Positions 1 through 21,500 of a stretch of DNA of 64,000 nucleotides are shown here, piece after piece. A program made the translations under genes and the position numbers. The notes beneath the pieces are model-generated. The model had not been told where the DNA came from. It was given only the letters and a program-made list of their open reading frames with translations, and did not search any database. The stretch is from Auanema rhodensis. Taxonomy: Eukaryota > Nematoda > Chromadorea > Rhabditida > Rhabditidae. The stretch covers positions 13,779,638 through 13,843,637 of the forward strand of contig OZ059900.1 in NCBI GenBank assembly GCA_964057225.1, in the 5' to 3' direction. Position 1 is the stretch's first letter; every line of letters begins with the position of its first letter.

Positions 1-600
1 CTCACTCATCAAATCATTTTTTTAAATCTCAATACAGTAGGGAAAAACAGCGTAATTTTTGCTATGAGTCAGAAGAAACCAATAGTTATTTTGTTTCAGA
101 AATCTTTTTCATATTCTTATTGTCTAATGTGAAAAACGCCCAATCATCAAATCAAAAATCTAAACTTCGTGTTTAGTATTTTCTGATATGAGAATTCAAA
201 CAATGTTATCTTTATTATATGACCAGTTCTAATCAACGAACATAGTTTCAATTTTTACTTTATGATTTCATTTTCGAAAAAAACAACGAATTTTACTGAA
301 TTTTGAATTAAACAGTTTCAAATAATTATTGATTATTGTATGTTTGATGCAGATTATTTCATTTATTATTTCTTCTATATTACAAAATTGAAAGCGACCA
401 GAAAATATAAAAAGAAAAATGTTTTGTTTTTAATAGAAACGTCATAGATATGAATATTATAATACCAATTTTTCTTTTCGTTTCATTTCATTCCTGTTCC
501 TTGTTTGATCGTAGAGCCCTATCAAACAATTGTGACTTTCGCATTATGATTCATATTTTATTCTCACATATTTCACCAGTTTAAGTTTTGTTTTTGTATG

Positions 601-637
<37 letters not shown>

Positions 638-815
638 ATGTGTGTGAACTCAAAACGATATTGCTGATGAGTAACCATTGGTTGTGATAACGTCAGTTTC
701 TTATGAGAGCTTCTGTTGAAATGTGCGCTCAGTATTACAATATTTCGTTTTTCTCATAACTATTTCTCTATTTTATCGTTCGTTTTAACTATAATTACAT
801 TTTTTTTGATTTAGG
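1..815. other. Upstream non-coding region of the myosin gene
   Basis: No coding exon is supported here. The stretch is AT-rich and carries an uninterrupted (AT)n run at about 604-634. It ends in a T-rich tract and TTTAG acceptor (about 801-814), five nucleotides before the myosin start codon. It therefore probably holds the promoter plus an outron or a 5' UTR intron. Confidence 0.6.
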
Positions 816-819
816 TGTT

Positions 820-8390
<7,571 letters not shown>

Positions 8391-9078
8391 ACAGATTTTT
8401 TTAAATGTTTTATAACTTTTTATATCGCGGTTGTGGCAAACTATGTTTACTTTTATATTACTTACGTTACAAATAGTATATTTGTTGAATTTTTATTTGC
8501 TCCATATTATGGTATTGCTTGTTTCTTACGATCGCTTCTTTTCGCTCCTTTGAAATTCCTGCTTTTCATTAATTTATCATATTTATACATCTGTACAATG
8601 GGCCTTATATACCGCAAGCACTTGCAACCTCACGTGTGTTATATTGCGAAATAAAAATATAATTTATATTTGTTCAAGTCTATTTATATAAGCTATTTAA
8701 CAATACATATAAACGGCTTGAATTGCTTTAAGCTGTATCATTTTTACAACCAAAATACTCTTGCTAATGTTGCGTATCTGATTTTTTTGTATGTGAAACT
8801 CATGAGTAACAGAGAAATTGACTAACACGTTGATATTTTTATTCACGATAAAATTAAATCAAAGAGTTCAAAAATAACCATTCGAACTTAATGTATCAAA
8901 ACAATTAAATAAGAATGAAAGCAGTTGAAGTAGAAATGAGTTTGGATATTTCACAAAATGTAAATTCTAAAATAATGAGAAGAAAATCAAATGTTATTTT
9001 GGTTATTGTATATTGTGATCAAATATATAAAAAATTCACATGAGGTTCGTTTCGTTAAAAAAGAAATAATTGCTGTTC
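8391..9078. other. Convergent 3' intergenic region between nmy-1 and apl-1
   Basis: The two genes end tail to tail here. An AATAAA for the myosin lies at 8650-8655. The first clear AATAAA on the minus strand (TTTATT at 8838-8843) could serve apl-1. The predicted 3' ends therefore do not overlap. No coding signal is seen. Confidence 0.6.
8650..8655 (+). terminator. Poly(A) signal AATAAA for the myosin gene
   Basis: A perfect AATAAA about 260 nt after the stop codon, followed by T-rich sequence. It is the first canonical signal downstream on this strand, so I assign the 3' end of the myosin mRNA to about 8670. Confidence 0.6.
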
Positions 9079-11869
9079 TTAATTCTTTGAATCGAAGAAT
9101 GAGTATGTTGGATTTTCATATCCATTGACCTGCATTCCAGCCAAATGTCTTTCTTCCGATGTATAAACATCCACCTATATTTAGAGCATATTGTTATCGT
9201 ATATTTACTAGAAGCAGTACCTCAACAAATCCATGGTGTGCTCGTCGGCGTCTGAGGAATGTGAGACCAATTAGCAAGAGACACAATGCTGATCCAAACA
9301 AGAAGAGGATTTGGGAGAAAGCAACTTGGGAGAAAGCAGCACGGGCGGTTGGTCTGCTTCTATCTACGAAACTTTCCCTAATGGTTGCACTGTATTCTTT
9401 TTCAGTTATTATTGGTTCGATGTCAACACGGATTTCGCGATTGATGCTTTCTGAGCTATCATCATCTTCATCCTAAACACAAATTTAAGTTTTACACAGC
9501 AATGCTTTCTTACACTCTCGCTGTCGCTGTCACTGTCATCGAAAGTATCGACTGGCTTCAAAACATTCAATTTCTTGTCTTCTTGCTTAATAGCTTCCTT
9601 GCTATGAATGTGTTCAACAGTTTTCTTCTCAACTTCTTCATCTTGTTCATCTTCATAGAACTCATCGTTGTCTTCTTCTGCGTCCTTATCTAGATCAACC
9701 GCAGTATTCTAAAACGAAAGTTATTCTTATTAGCTCATTGTTGAAATATTACTTGATCATCATTATCTTTTTCTGCTACCTTCACAGGCGTAGCAACAGT
9801 TGAGGATGGTCCACGTACATTCAACTTGGCGGGATGAAGTTTCTTGTAAGATTCCTTCAATTTATTTTCGAATATAATGCGGCTCATATCCCTTCTTACA
9901 GTGTATAAATCTACGAGTTTCTTGTTTATAGCTTCAGCATCCAAAGAATTCATCTTACTGATATCTTTGTCGTTAATGTCTGGAGTATTGTCATGGCGGA
10001 ATTCGGTCCAATAAGAAACTAAAATGGAAGACTATACATCTGGGATTCTCAAGTATGGCTTACGGATAACATCTCGAATTTGGTTTTCAATTTCTGGGAA
10101 ATCGCGGAGCATAGCTAGTGTAGCGTTTATGCGAAGATCGATATAACTTGAAAAAATTAAATAGATAATTGTTTTCTGCTGTAGTAACTATACCGAAGTT
10201 TGTGAAGAAGGAGAGGCTTGAAGTCTTTGGCTTCAGTTGTAGATGTACGTAACATATGACGATACTTGTTCAATTGATGAAGACGATCTTTTTCTTCGGC
10301 ACGAATGTATTTCTAAATATATAGATATTTAAGTAATTTTATCGGAAACTCACTTTCAATGTACGAAGAACTTCAGACTTATTGGGGCTGGTAACCTGAT
10401 TTGCTAAGGTAGTTCTGAATTGGTGAGTAGCTTGACGAATCTTCTCGTTCAAAGCAACAGTAACGCGCTCATCATGCACAGTTCTGAGATCTTGTCTCTC
10501 TTTTTTGTTCTCCTCTTCCAATGATGCTACAGTCTAAACAATAATTCATAGAAATATATACTAAAAGTTTTCTCACAGCTTGGAATCTTGCAGTCATATC
10601 AGTTTTCATTTTGTCAGCTTCTTTAGGATCTGCTTTCTTAATGTTATGATAACGCTCGTTCAATTCGGACCACTCTTTCATCACTTTTTCAATCTTTTCG
10701 CGGTGTTTTTTCTCAAGACGATCCATTGCATCCAAGAATAATTCATGCTCATTGCTCAAGTCAACTTTCTTGAAATACTCGTCTTGTTCTAAAGTTTTTT
10801 CCGCATCTTCATCATTTTCTGTGTATGACTCTTCATCATCGTCATCCTCTTCACTATCTTCATCGTCTTCATCAGTGATGTCTGCCTTTTCTTTGACAGT
10901 TTCCGTTTCGGCAATTTCCACCTCAACAGGCTTTGGGACGCCAGGAGGACAGCAGACAAATTCAACGCCTCCGAAAATATCAAGGCCGCATGGCTCTAAT
11001 AAAGCAAAGGAATTCAATTCCATTCTTTTGTTTTTATGTTCCTAAATAAGACTTTGAATTGTGTCAGCATGTAGACTATACCTTCTCAGTGCAACTGTTT
11101 TGGGCCTTCTTCTCCCAGAATTGTTTGTCATTGCATAATTTTCGAGAGCTGAAATGGGAGAAAATGCAATCTTTTGGAACTTGCAGAGCTTCAGAATGGA
11201 ATTCATCTTCTAAAATAGGAAATGTTTGATAAATTATTTACAAAAGTAGTTTTACCAATGCACATGTATGGCCGAACGATATGTCTATATTTGCATTGGT
11301 TTCCTTCTTCACGGCACCAATTGCTAATATCAAAACTATGCGAAAATTCGACAATATTGGTAATATTCATTCTTGGGTAGACCTGAACAAAATTTTGAAA
11401 GTTATTAACACGCATTTTGTCCAAAAAAAACCTTTTTGCAATATTTTAAAATATCCAACTTTCCAGCCAGACATGTGGCATATCTATCCTCATCATGTAC
11501 CCATATGCCAGATTCAGACTCATACATATTTCTGTATCCGCATTGGAAAGCGACCAATGGCTTAAATGCATGACGCTTCAATTCGCTCGCCTACAAATAT
11601 AACTTCAAATTCTATTGTTCGACCTCTGATATATTTGCTGTTTAGAAGTCATGTGACAAAACATCCTTTGATCTAATACTTTGTTTAATAGGTCATGGTC
11701 GAAAGACAATTCTTGTATTTTATCATATCTTTTATATCATTTTTTATAAAAAAATTCAAAAATTAATATAGTTTACATATATATGTGTATATTCAAAATA
11801 GCTTACCTCACATAAGGCGGCAATTAATACCGTTAATAACGTTATAAACATTAGGTTAACCGAAGTCAT
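9079..11869 (-). CDS. apl-1: Amyloid precursor-like protein APL-1
   Basis: Single-pass membrane glycoprotein of the APP family. Twelve exons (5' to 3'): 11807-11869, 11432-11590, 11256-11382, 11082-11209, 10577-11041, 10354-10533, 10194-10312, 10064-10146, 9753-10018, 9514-9708, 9221-9472, 9079-9174; 710 aa (C. elegans APL-1 is about 686). Signal peptide 1-20. The E1 domain is Cys-rich (CRREEGNQC-type growth factor-like and copper-binding parts). A long Asp/Glu-rich stretch follows, then the helical E2 domain ([20 protein letters not shown] region) and a second acidic linker. The TM helix is at about 641-668, followed by RRRR and a short tail. The tail keeps [11 protein letters not shown], the YENPTY sorting/adaptor motif. 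There is no recognisable Abeta peptide, as in other invertebrate APLs. The ATG directly abuts an ATTACAG acceptor, suggesting trans-splicing. The first exon encodes only the signal peptide. Confidence 0.96.
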
Positions 11870-14800
11870 CTGTAATATTATTGATTTTAATAGCATATGC
11901 ACAAATCTGGTTATTATTAGAAAACAATTTGATGAGTCATCAATGCGTGAAAAAAAACGAGTCAGCACATGTAAAAGAAGAAGATAAAGGGTTAGTCATA
12001 GAGAAGAACATGAGAATGAAAATGTGATAGAGATATAGTGAGGATGAATACAAAAAAGGATTTGAAGTAAAAGGACAAGGCTATGCAGATGAACAAAAGA
12101 CACAAAAAAACAAGATGATGAGACATACAATGAATACCATACAGCTGGTACGTCAAGTATATTTCAATTAAAATCAGGCAAGAGGCTATAGTCTAAGGTA
12201 TAAATTATTTTTGTTCAAAAAAGAAAGATTGCTCCTCATTAAAAGGGTAGAGGGAGGGCAAAAAGCGAATGAATAATAAGATATTCACCTAGTTTTAGTA
12301 CATAAAAATGATGACATTGAATTTGATTAGTTTGCATTCAAACATTTTCAAATATAAGAACAAGAACAACACAAGTATTCGCAATAAGCATTAACTACAA
12401 CGTTTGTTTACAAACGCATATGCTTACTTTATATAAAAGATTTGATTCAGATATGTTATACATTTGAGAACAATCAATATATAGCATACGTGAAAGTACA
12501 ATTATGGTCGATGACAAACAGGGTTTAAGAAACATGTGCTGTATGCTGAGAGAGTATAGAATGGTGAAGGTATGACGAGATAGTATGCATTGTTGAGAGA
12601 AACTAGGTGAACGGTAACCCCCTTAAAAAAGATAATAGCACAACGAGAGATCAGGTAAAATACACAGAGAGTAAGCGTCTACCAATGATGCAATTCAAAG
12701 GTGCGAGAGAGTAGAGAGTGGGCGTTTGAAAGAGAGAGAAACGCAAATAGTGCGTGATGGAAAAACGATAAGACTACGTATACGCATATATTTATGTAAA
12801 TATGAGTATTTGCTATTTAGAGCAGAACCAAATGCTTTATATTTTCTGGCGAAGAGAAATCAGGGATGAAGAGGACTAATTGCAAATAGATCAGTAGCCA
12901 ACAGTTTGATTCACAACGCTTGTGTGCTGTACTATTCAAATGATTTGGCAGATTTTTTTATTCATTTTAATAAAAAGATCGTAAGAATCAAAAAAAGAAT
13001 AAACAAAATTGTGAAATGAATAAGATTGAATGAATTATAACTACTATATGTATTCTACTCCTACTTGAATTTCAAAGAATACAAAATATTTCTTCTGTAT
13101 TTATGCTTTTTTCAAGTATATTGAGAAAGAAAACAACAAATTATAATCAATATTCTTATATATTATATTTTATATGATAAGATGTAGTTATCTTTATTTG
13201 GTATTAAAAATGGAAATAACTTATTTATTTCAAGATAATTGGTTTCATTTTAGATCTAGAGAACGAAGAGAGTATGAACAATTCAAAATAATTCAATTTA
13301 AAACTAAGGAAAAGAAAGTAATGACTTTCAATACCAAATGTCATCTAGAAATATGCCAATACATAACATTGCAGTCTCATACTTTCAAGGTACTTGCAGT
13401 ATGATATGAAAAAGCCTATATGACACAATATTGCAAGAAACGGCTCACTCCATGTTTTAATGAGAAATGTAGCGCTTCCTTCAACATCATTAAAGAAAAT
13501 ATATAACACTTAAGTTTGCATACTGACAACGTAATTTAGAAATACCAGTTCACATAAAAACGAACCATATCAACACAAACTATGCATCTCATACTCATGA
13601 AAATATAAAACGCTTAAAACTTGCATGTGCAAAACTAACTTCAAGGCTTAAATGAAGAATGAAAGATATAATTGAAAAACTTTTCAAGCAAATCACACAG
13701 AAATTCTAGAACATGTTGAGATAATTCAATGCTGATAAACAAGAAAACAATATGTTAACTTTGTGCTGAATTAATCTCGTAGGGTATTCGAGTAGTGCTC
13801 TGCATCGTACAGACAGACCTTGAATACTAGTCGACTACATATAATCAATACAGATAGATGAACGAAAGGAAAGAGAGAGTGTGTTCTAAATGAAGAGAGT
13901 CTCCAAATGAACGAACAACATTCGGCATATACTGTATTATTGATCAGAACCGGTCATACATTTCCTCTGTGTGCATATAGCAGCAGAAAGAGGAGGGATA
14001 TACCGAAAGATGAGACTGAGGCTGGGTTAAGTGGGCAGAATACATTGAAACGGCATCTATTGTCTGTGTATGTCTGCTACTTTACCATCTGTCTTGCGCT
14101 CTACCTCTACCATCTCAACCGTTTTCTCTAGCTGACCTTCATTTGTATTATCATCTCTGTTGATTCATTGTCATTATCTAGCTATAATTCTCTTACACTC
14201 TTACATTCTGTAGCTTTATTTGTAAATAGAACATGCGATGTTTCGCTGAATGTTTTTTTCTCTCGTTTCTCTTCATTATTGCTTTCTCTATTGCTTTCTG
14301 TGGTTTTCCCCTTCTTTCTCTCATGCTATCTCTCTCTCTCTCTCTCTCTCCCTCTCTCTCTTTCTCTCTCTCTTCCTCCCTCTCTCTCTCAGTTTCTGTC
14401 TCTCTCTTTTATTGCTCTCCCACCTAGATTCAAGTGCACTCTCATGAAATCTCAAACTTATACGTATGATTACTTATTCTAGTATCCTCATAGCTTGCTG
14501 TCGCTTTTCAATTTTCTCTGAATCTCTTTATTACCAGCCCCAATCATTAGGTTAATGAAAAGCAAACGTTTTATGTCAACCTTCTTAAGTAAATAACTTT
14601 TGTAAGCAGTTCATTTGATTTGTTAGTTTAAAACAGTCGTTTCAAGATAAAAAAATATCGGAACTTATCGATTATATAGAACTTTGACAACAATGATTAA
14701 AATTATGGCTGTTTTGCACAACTCTATAACAATATTACAAACCGACGTCAAGAAAAGCGACAGATAAATTTAAAGCAATTGAGGACAAGATTAAGCTCTA

Positions 14801-17800
14801 TTTCAATTTTAAAATTATAGTATTTGTGTGGTCTAGAAAACAGTTGCAAAATTGAAAAAAAAAACGCTTAGTATAGATGAAAGAAATTCGCTTCAGAATT
14901 CTTTTTATTTTTTTTTGAATAAATAATTCTTATGAGACAATATAGTAGAGTAATGAACACTGTTATAATAATGAAATTCAAACCATACAACGGATGTAAA
15001 CAAATGAAAGAAATGCAAGTACTTATCGATGGTTATGAAAATGTGGCTCTTCTTTTACTTTCTGAACTTGTAACCAAAAAGACAAACGCGAAAAACATGT
15101 TTCAATTGTTTTTTAATGTTGAAGAACGCGCCAAGATTGCTTAGTAATATTTTTGTGTAACTAGGCAAGAAGTGGGAAAATCAGGCAATTGCTATCTATG
15201 TTTCAGTTTATTATTAGAAAACCGCTTCACACTAAATATGTCATTACCGCAATGACATGATGTAAGTTGTATATGCTTGATAATAGTGAATGATGGAACG
15301 GTAATTGTTTAAACAAGAACCAAAATAAATAAAATAAGGGAAAACTTAAAAGTTACATACTACAAAATGATAATGATTGTGAGAAAAAGGTTTTGAAAAA
15401 AAGGGAAGTTTTATCCAAGTACATTTAAAATTTAATGTGATCTATTAAACACGATAATTGTGATTGAGTTAATTAGAACAAAACCAGTTTGTGGTTGAAC
15501 GTCTTTAGTTCTTTAAAAAAGGTTAAAACTCCATTTGAGAGATATTGTATAATCTCTCACCACAATCTCAAATTATTCACAATCATTTCTTTATTTTCAG
15601 TTTTTCCTTAATAGATCACAATTGATTTTATTGTGATAAAACATGATTGATGAAAGAAACCTGACAAATGTTTAATTTACGAAGACGAACACTGACTGAT
15701 TCTCAGCAAGACAACTAATTCGAATAAAATATGAAATATTATAAAGAAAAAGGTTGTGATACACACTGATTATTGAATATCAATATGTACGAATGCATGT
15801 GTATATGCATCTAGTATAAGAGAGGAATACATAGGAACAAGTGAAAGAAGGAAAGAAAGAGAGTAAGTGTGCATGGAAACAAGATGTAGAGATTATCAGA
15901 AATAGAGAGAGTAAAAACTTGCGCAGACACAGAAAAGGCCACAGAGGAGAGCGCGTGACAATTGCTAGAAATGGCTGGCGTGTTGAAATAGACATTCAGA
16001 AAGTCAGAGACGCAGACATACTTCCCTATATATTTATGCTCGGTCGCCAAGGGAGGTAAGAGGAAGAAGGAGAGCTTTCAATACAATCGGATTGAGCGAG
16101 TAGGGTTGGTGAGGGAGAGAAAAGAAATGGAAACAAGCGGGTTGGAAGAAAAAGTAGATGCCGAAACGAGGACTAATAGTTCTACGACAAAGACATTTGT
16201 GTAGGAATGGGGGAAATAATGTTATTAAAATACTGGTAAAGAAAAGAAATTTTTGGATAAGATAAAATGGAATTAGAAGAGAAAGAGAGAGCAGAAGTTT
16301 TTCAATGAAAAATAAGAAAAACATGAACTAAGTAACTTTGTATGGTAATAGAAGTGAAAGCATTGATTTTTATCACATAAGATGTAAGAGAAATATAGCA
16401 TTCATATGTAAATATGCGTATATATAGATATAGATATATATGCTTATGTGTGTAGCTTTTCACATGTACAACTCAAAAAAAATGTATATATTAGCTATAT
16501 TTGTCAAAATGGCAATGCTTCTGGTTTCTAGGAACTTGGGAAGAACAAGTAAAGAGCCTGATAACATAAAACATGTGTATGTATGTATGTGTGAGAGAGA
16601 GAGGAAAAAAGAAAGAAAGTAATAGAGACATATACTTGGCATGACAAGAATAGCAAAACGAAAAAAGGCAGAAAGATCAGCACAAGCAAGATTGGTATAT
16701 GCATTCTGCTTATTCTTTTTATTTTTTATTTTTTCGTCTCTAATTTTGAAAACTCTAAGAAAGCAGGCTTCAACTAAAATGTATATAGTTGTATAGGAAC
16801 ATGTTTGATGAAAACAGAAACATACAACTGAATATTAGTTCAACAATAATTAGCATATTGTAAGATAACAAAACCAAGCTTGGAACATGTTTGAAATATT
16901 CAGCCCTCGTAAATGAACAAACATGAGTGAGAAAAAACTAAAAAGCATTGCAGAGAAAATATATTTCCGACACAAACTTCGCTTTTTGAAGACTTTTTAG
17001 GAATAAAATTGTGAGGCGCAGCACAATAATATGACCCAGGTAGTTGAAAAGGCTAAACGAAGTTATTCAACTCATTCTCACACGAGTTGTCATGTTCTGC
17101 AATTACACTCAGCAATCCATAGTATGCCGCATTATTGTTTCTAGGCAAATGTTTTTTATTATTTAGTTAGGACTAACCAGATTGTGACTGGAAATAATTA
17201 GACAGGCAATCTATTCACACTTTCGTAGTTGTCCAATTCTATATTGATTTGTCTTATTTACATCCCCCCATCAGCATGCAGTGAGGAAAACGCAAAACAT
17301 GCTTGAAGATATGAATAAACAACGTTATATAGCTTTTTGTCTAGTACTTATATATTTTTTTCTTGTTGAAAACATACAGGAAAACGATAAAGATATATTG
17401 AGCTTTGATCTTATTCGTCAGTGAATCTCAAGAATCTCAATAGATTAATCAAAGAAAACTTATATGTAAGCATATATAAGTAGCTTTAATCTGTATATCC
17501 ATGGCAACAATCTTAAATATTTAAAATCAAATAATAACAGAAATTAGATTAAATATTATAACAGAGAAGTATTTCATCAAGCAACAGAACAAGAATAGCG
17601 TATACCAAAAAGAATTATTTATACTTCATAATATTCAATTAGAAATATCAAATCATACGTAATCGAAAAAAAACCGAATGCTTTAAATAGATTCATAGAG
17701 CATATTATGCTTATAGCCAATATAATAATTAACAAATTACTGTAAAGTATACTATACGAGATAGAAAAAAAATTATATAACGAAAGATATATATAATATA

Positions 17801-18525
17801 TATTAAGAATTACTAAATATCATTTTATGCGAAAGATTTCATACTTTTCAAGCGAATTCACAGAAATTTATTATTCAAATCGTGAGAAACTATTCATATA
17901 TATGTATATATTGAAAGAAATTTAATGAACCTAAATGCCAATAAGTATTGCTGCTTCCATGCTAGGTGTTATTTTCCCAATAAATAGAAACAAATTGAAT
18001 AAAAACTATGTTTCAGTAAATTTATTTCCTGCAAATAGAGACAACCCGAAAAACCGGATAAAAATTGCAGCCATGAAATATTAAAAAAAATTTCTTCTAC
18101 ACATTTTTTTCGTATACAATAAATTCAAACTCATAAGTAGTAATGAGACATACAATCTACTAAAGTTTTACTATGTTCTCACATTCTCAAATAGACAACT
18201 AATACTAGAATACGACACTTAGATTTATGTAAGATCAAAGTACAACAAAATTGAAAAATTGAAATACAAATCAACTCTAAATTCAACAAATGTGGAAATT
18301 TAGTTGAAAAATGATACAATCATTTTTTATTCATTAACTAATAGAATAATAATAATATTAAACAACTTTGTTTAAATAATACAATTTCTTTTACTTCCTT
18401 ATCTTCTCAATTTAATATCAATTATTTTATAAACCTTAATAAACCTCTGTTACTTTGAATTTATAATCTTATGAACAAAAAAAATCTCTTCTAGTTTCAC
18501 ACTTTCTTTCCTCACAACTTTGAAC
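11870..18525. other. Long gene-free region upstream of apl-1
   Basis: About 6.6 kb in which I see no exon with convincing codon usage flanked by splice sites. The plus strand has scattered GAGA-type purine patches (for example near 12690-12740, 15845-15960, 16590-16620), a CT microsatellite near 14330, and short tetranucleotide runs (TATG near 16577). It would contain the apl-1 promoter and enhancers. Open frames at 13907-14131 and 14932-15144 lack family resemblance and are not called. Confidence 0.5.
14328..14408. repeat. CT/TCTC microsatellite
   Basis: Nearly uninterrupted CT dinucleotides with a few CCT and TTC interruptions, embedded in a wider pyrimidine-rich block (about 14230-14410). 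It creates several spurious Ser/Leu-rich reading frames. Confidence 0.85.
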
Positions 18526-21500
18526 TCTCTAGTCTCCTTTTGATATTTCATTTATATATCATTTAGTATAAGAACCCATGTAGGAAGTGCCCTCTCATAT
18601 TCCTTCATTCTTCTCTCAGATCTCAACTCTCTAGTATGATGTAGCTATCTTTCTACTCTATAGCCGTCCAGCATCAGATCCCATAAACAAGCATCTCTCT
18701 CAGAATCCCTTACTATTCTTTCAGGTCTATGCCCTCAAGTATAATCCAACTCTTTCTCTTCTATAGTCGTCTGGCATGAACATCTCTCCAATGTTCCCGC
18801 ACTCTTCTCACTGCTCTAAACCCTCTAGTATGATCTAACTATTTTTCCTAGATAGTGGTCCAAAAGCCGATCCCGTATAGGAGCAGCTCTCTCAGATTTC
18901 CTTAGTATTCTCACAGCTCTGAACTCTCTAGTCTGATCCAACTCTTTCTCTTCTATAGTCGTCTGGCATGAACATCTCTCCAATGTTCCCGCACTCTTCT
19001 CACTGCTCTAAACCCTCTAGTATGATCCAACTATTTTTCCTAGATAGTTGTCTAAAATCCGATCCCATATACGAGCATCTCTCTCAGATTCCCTTACTAT
19101 TCTCACAGCTCTGAACCCTCTAGTCTGATCCAACTATTTCTCCTCTATAGTCGTCTGGCATGAACATCTCTCCAATGTTCCCGCACTCTTCTCACTGCTC
19201 TAAACCCTCTAGTATGATCTAACTATTTTTCCTAGATAGTGGTCCAAAAGCCGATCCCGTATAGGAGCAGCTCTCTCAGATTCCCTTACTATTCTCACAG
19301 CTCTGAACCCTCTAGTCTGATCCAACTATTTCTCCTCTATAGTCGTCTGGCATGAACATCTCTCCAATGTTCCCGCACTCTTCTCACTGCTCTAAACCCT
19401 CTAGTATGATCTAACTATTTTTCCTAGATAGTGGTCCAAAAGCCGATCCCGTATAGGAGCATCTCTCTCAGAATCCCTTACTATTCTTTCAGGTCTATGC
19501 CCTCAAGTATAATCCAACTCTTTCTCTTCTATAGTCGTCTGGCATGAACATCTCTCCAATGTTCCCGCACTCTTCTCACTGCTCTAAACCCTCTAGTATG
19601 ATCTAACTATTTTTCCTAGATAGTGGTCCAAAAGCCGATCCCGTATAGGAGCATCTCTCTCAGAATCCCTTACTATTCTTTCAGGTCTATGCCCTCAAGT
19701 ATAATCCAACTCTTTCTCTTCTATAGTCGTCTGGCATGAACATCTCTCCAATGTTCCCGCACTCTTCTCACTGCTCTAAACCCTCTAGTATGATCCAACT
19801 ATTTTTCCTAGATAGTTGTCTAAAATCCGATCCCATATACGAGCATCTCTCTCAGATTCCCTTACTATTCTCACAGCTCTGAACCCTCTAGTCTGATCCA
19901 ACTATTTCTCCTCTATAGTCGTCTGGCATGAACATCTCTCCAATGTTCCCGCACTCTTCTCACTGCTCTAAACCCTCTAGTATGATCTAACTATTTTTCC
20001 TAGATAGTGGTCCAAAAGCCGATCCCGTATAGGAGCAGCTCTCTCAGATTCCCTTACTATTCTCACAGCTCTGAACCCTCTAGTCTGATCCAACTATTTC
20101 TCCTCTATAGTCGTCTGGCATGAACATCTCTCCAATGTTCCCGCACTCTTCTCACTGCTCTAAACCCTCTAGTATGATCTAACTATTTTTCCTAGATAGT
20201 GGTCCAAAAGCCGATCCCGTATAGGAGCAGCTCTCTCAGATTCCCTTACTATTCTCACAGCTCTGAACCCTCTAGTCTGATCCAACTATTTCTCCTCTAT
20301 AGTCGTCTGGCATGAACATCTCTCCAATGTTCCCGCACTCTTCTCACTGCTCTAAACCCTCTAGTATGATCCAACTATTTTTCCTAGATAGTGGTCCAAA
20401 AGCCGATCCCGTATACGAGCATCTCTCTCAGAATCCCTTACTATTCTCCCAGCTCTGAACCCTCTAGTCTGATTCAACTATTTCTCCTCTATAGTTGTCT
20501 CAAATCCGATCCCATATACGAGCAGCTCTCTCAGAATCCCTCACTATTCTTTCAGGTCTATGCCCTCTAGTATGATCATACTATTTCTCCTCTATAGTGG
20601 TCCAGCATCAGATCCCATACACGAGCATCTCTCTCAGAATCCCTTACTATTCTTTCAGGTCTATGCTCTCTAGTATGATCCAGCTCTTTCTCTTCTATAG
20701 TCGTCTGGCAGGAACATCTCTCCAATGTTCCCGCACTCTTCTCACAGCTCTGAACCCTCTAGTCTGATCCAACTATTTCTCCTCTATAGTTGTCTCAAAT
20801 CCGATCCCATATACGAGCAGCTCTCTCAGAATCCCTTACTATTCTCACAGCTCTGAACCTTCTAGTATGATCCAACTATCTCTCCTCTATAGTTGTCTCA
20901 TATCCGATCCCTTATACGAGCAGCTCTCTCAGAATCCCTTACTATTCTTTCAGGTCTATGCTCTCTAGTATGATCCAGCTCTTTCTCTTCTATAGTCGTC
21001 TGGCAGAAACATCTCTCCAATGTTCCCGCACTCTTCTCACAGCTGTGAACCCTCTAGTCTGATCCAACTATTTCTCCTCTATAGTTGTCTAAAATCCGAT
21101 CCCATATACGAGCAGCTCTCTCAGAATCCCTTAGTATTCTCACAGCTCTGAACCCTCTAGTCTGATCCAACTATTTCTCCTCTATAGTTGTCTCAAATCC
21201 GATCCCATATACGAGCAGCTCTCTCAGAATCCCTCACTATTCTTTCAGGTCTATGCCCTCTAGTATGATCATACTATTTCTCCTCTATAGTGGTCCAGCA
21301 CCAGATCCCATACACGAGCATCTCTCTCAGAATCCCTTACTATTCTTTCAGGTCTATGCTCTCTAGTATGATCCAGCTCTTTCTCTTCTATAGTCGTCTG
21401 GCAGGAACATCTCTCCAATGTTCCCGCACTCTTCTCACAGCTCTGAACCCTCTAGTCTGATCCAACTATTTCTCCTCTATAGTTGTCTCAAATCCGATCC

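Noticed and set aside
10752-11045. Plus-strand frame of 97 codons with long Ser runs
   Set aside because: It is the antisense of the apl-1 acidic Glu/Asp region; the poly-Ser is the shadow of GAT/GAA codons.
14168-14482. Overlapping Ser/Leu-rich frames
   Set aside because: They are translations of the CT microsatellite in different frames.
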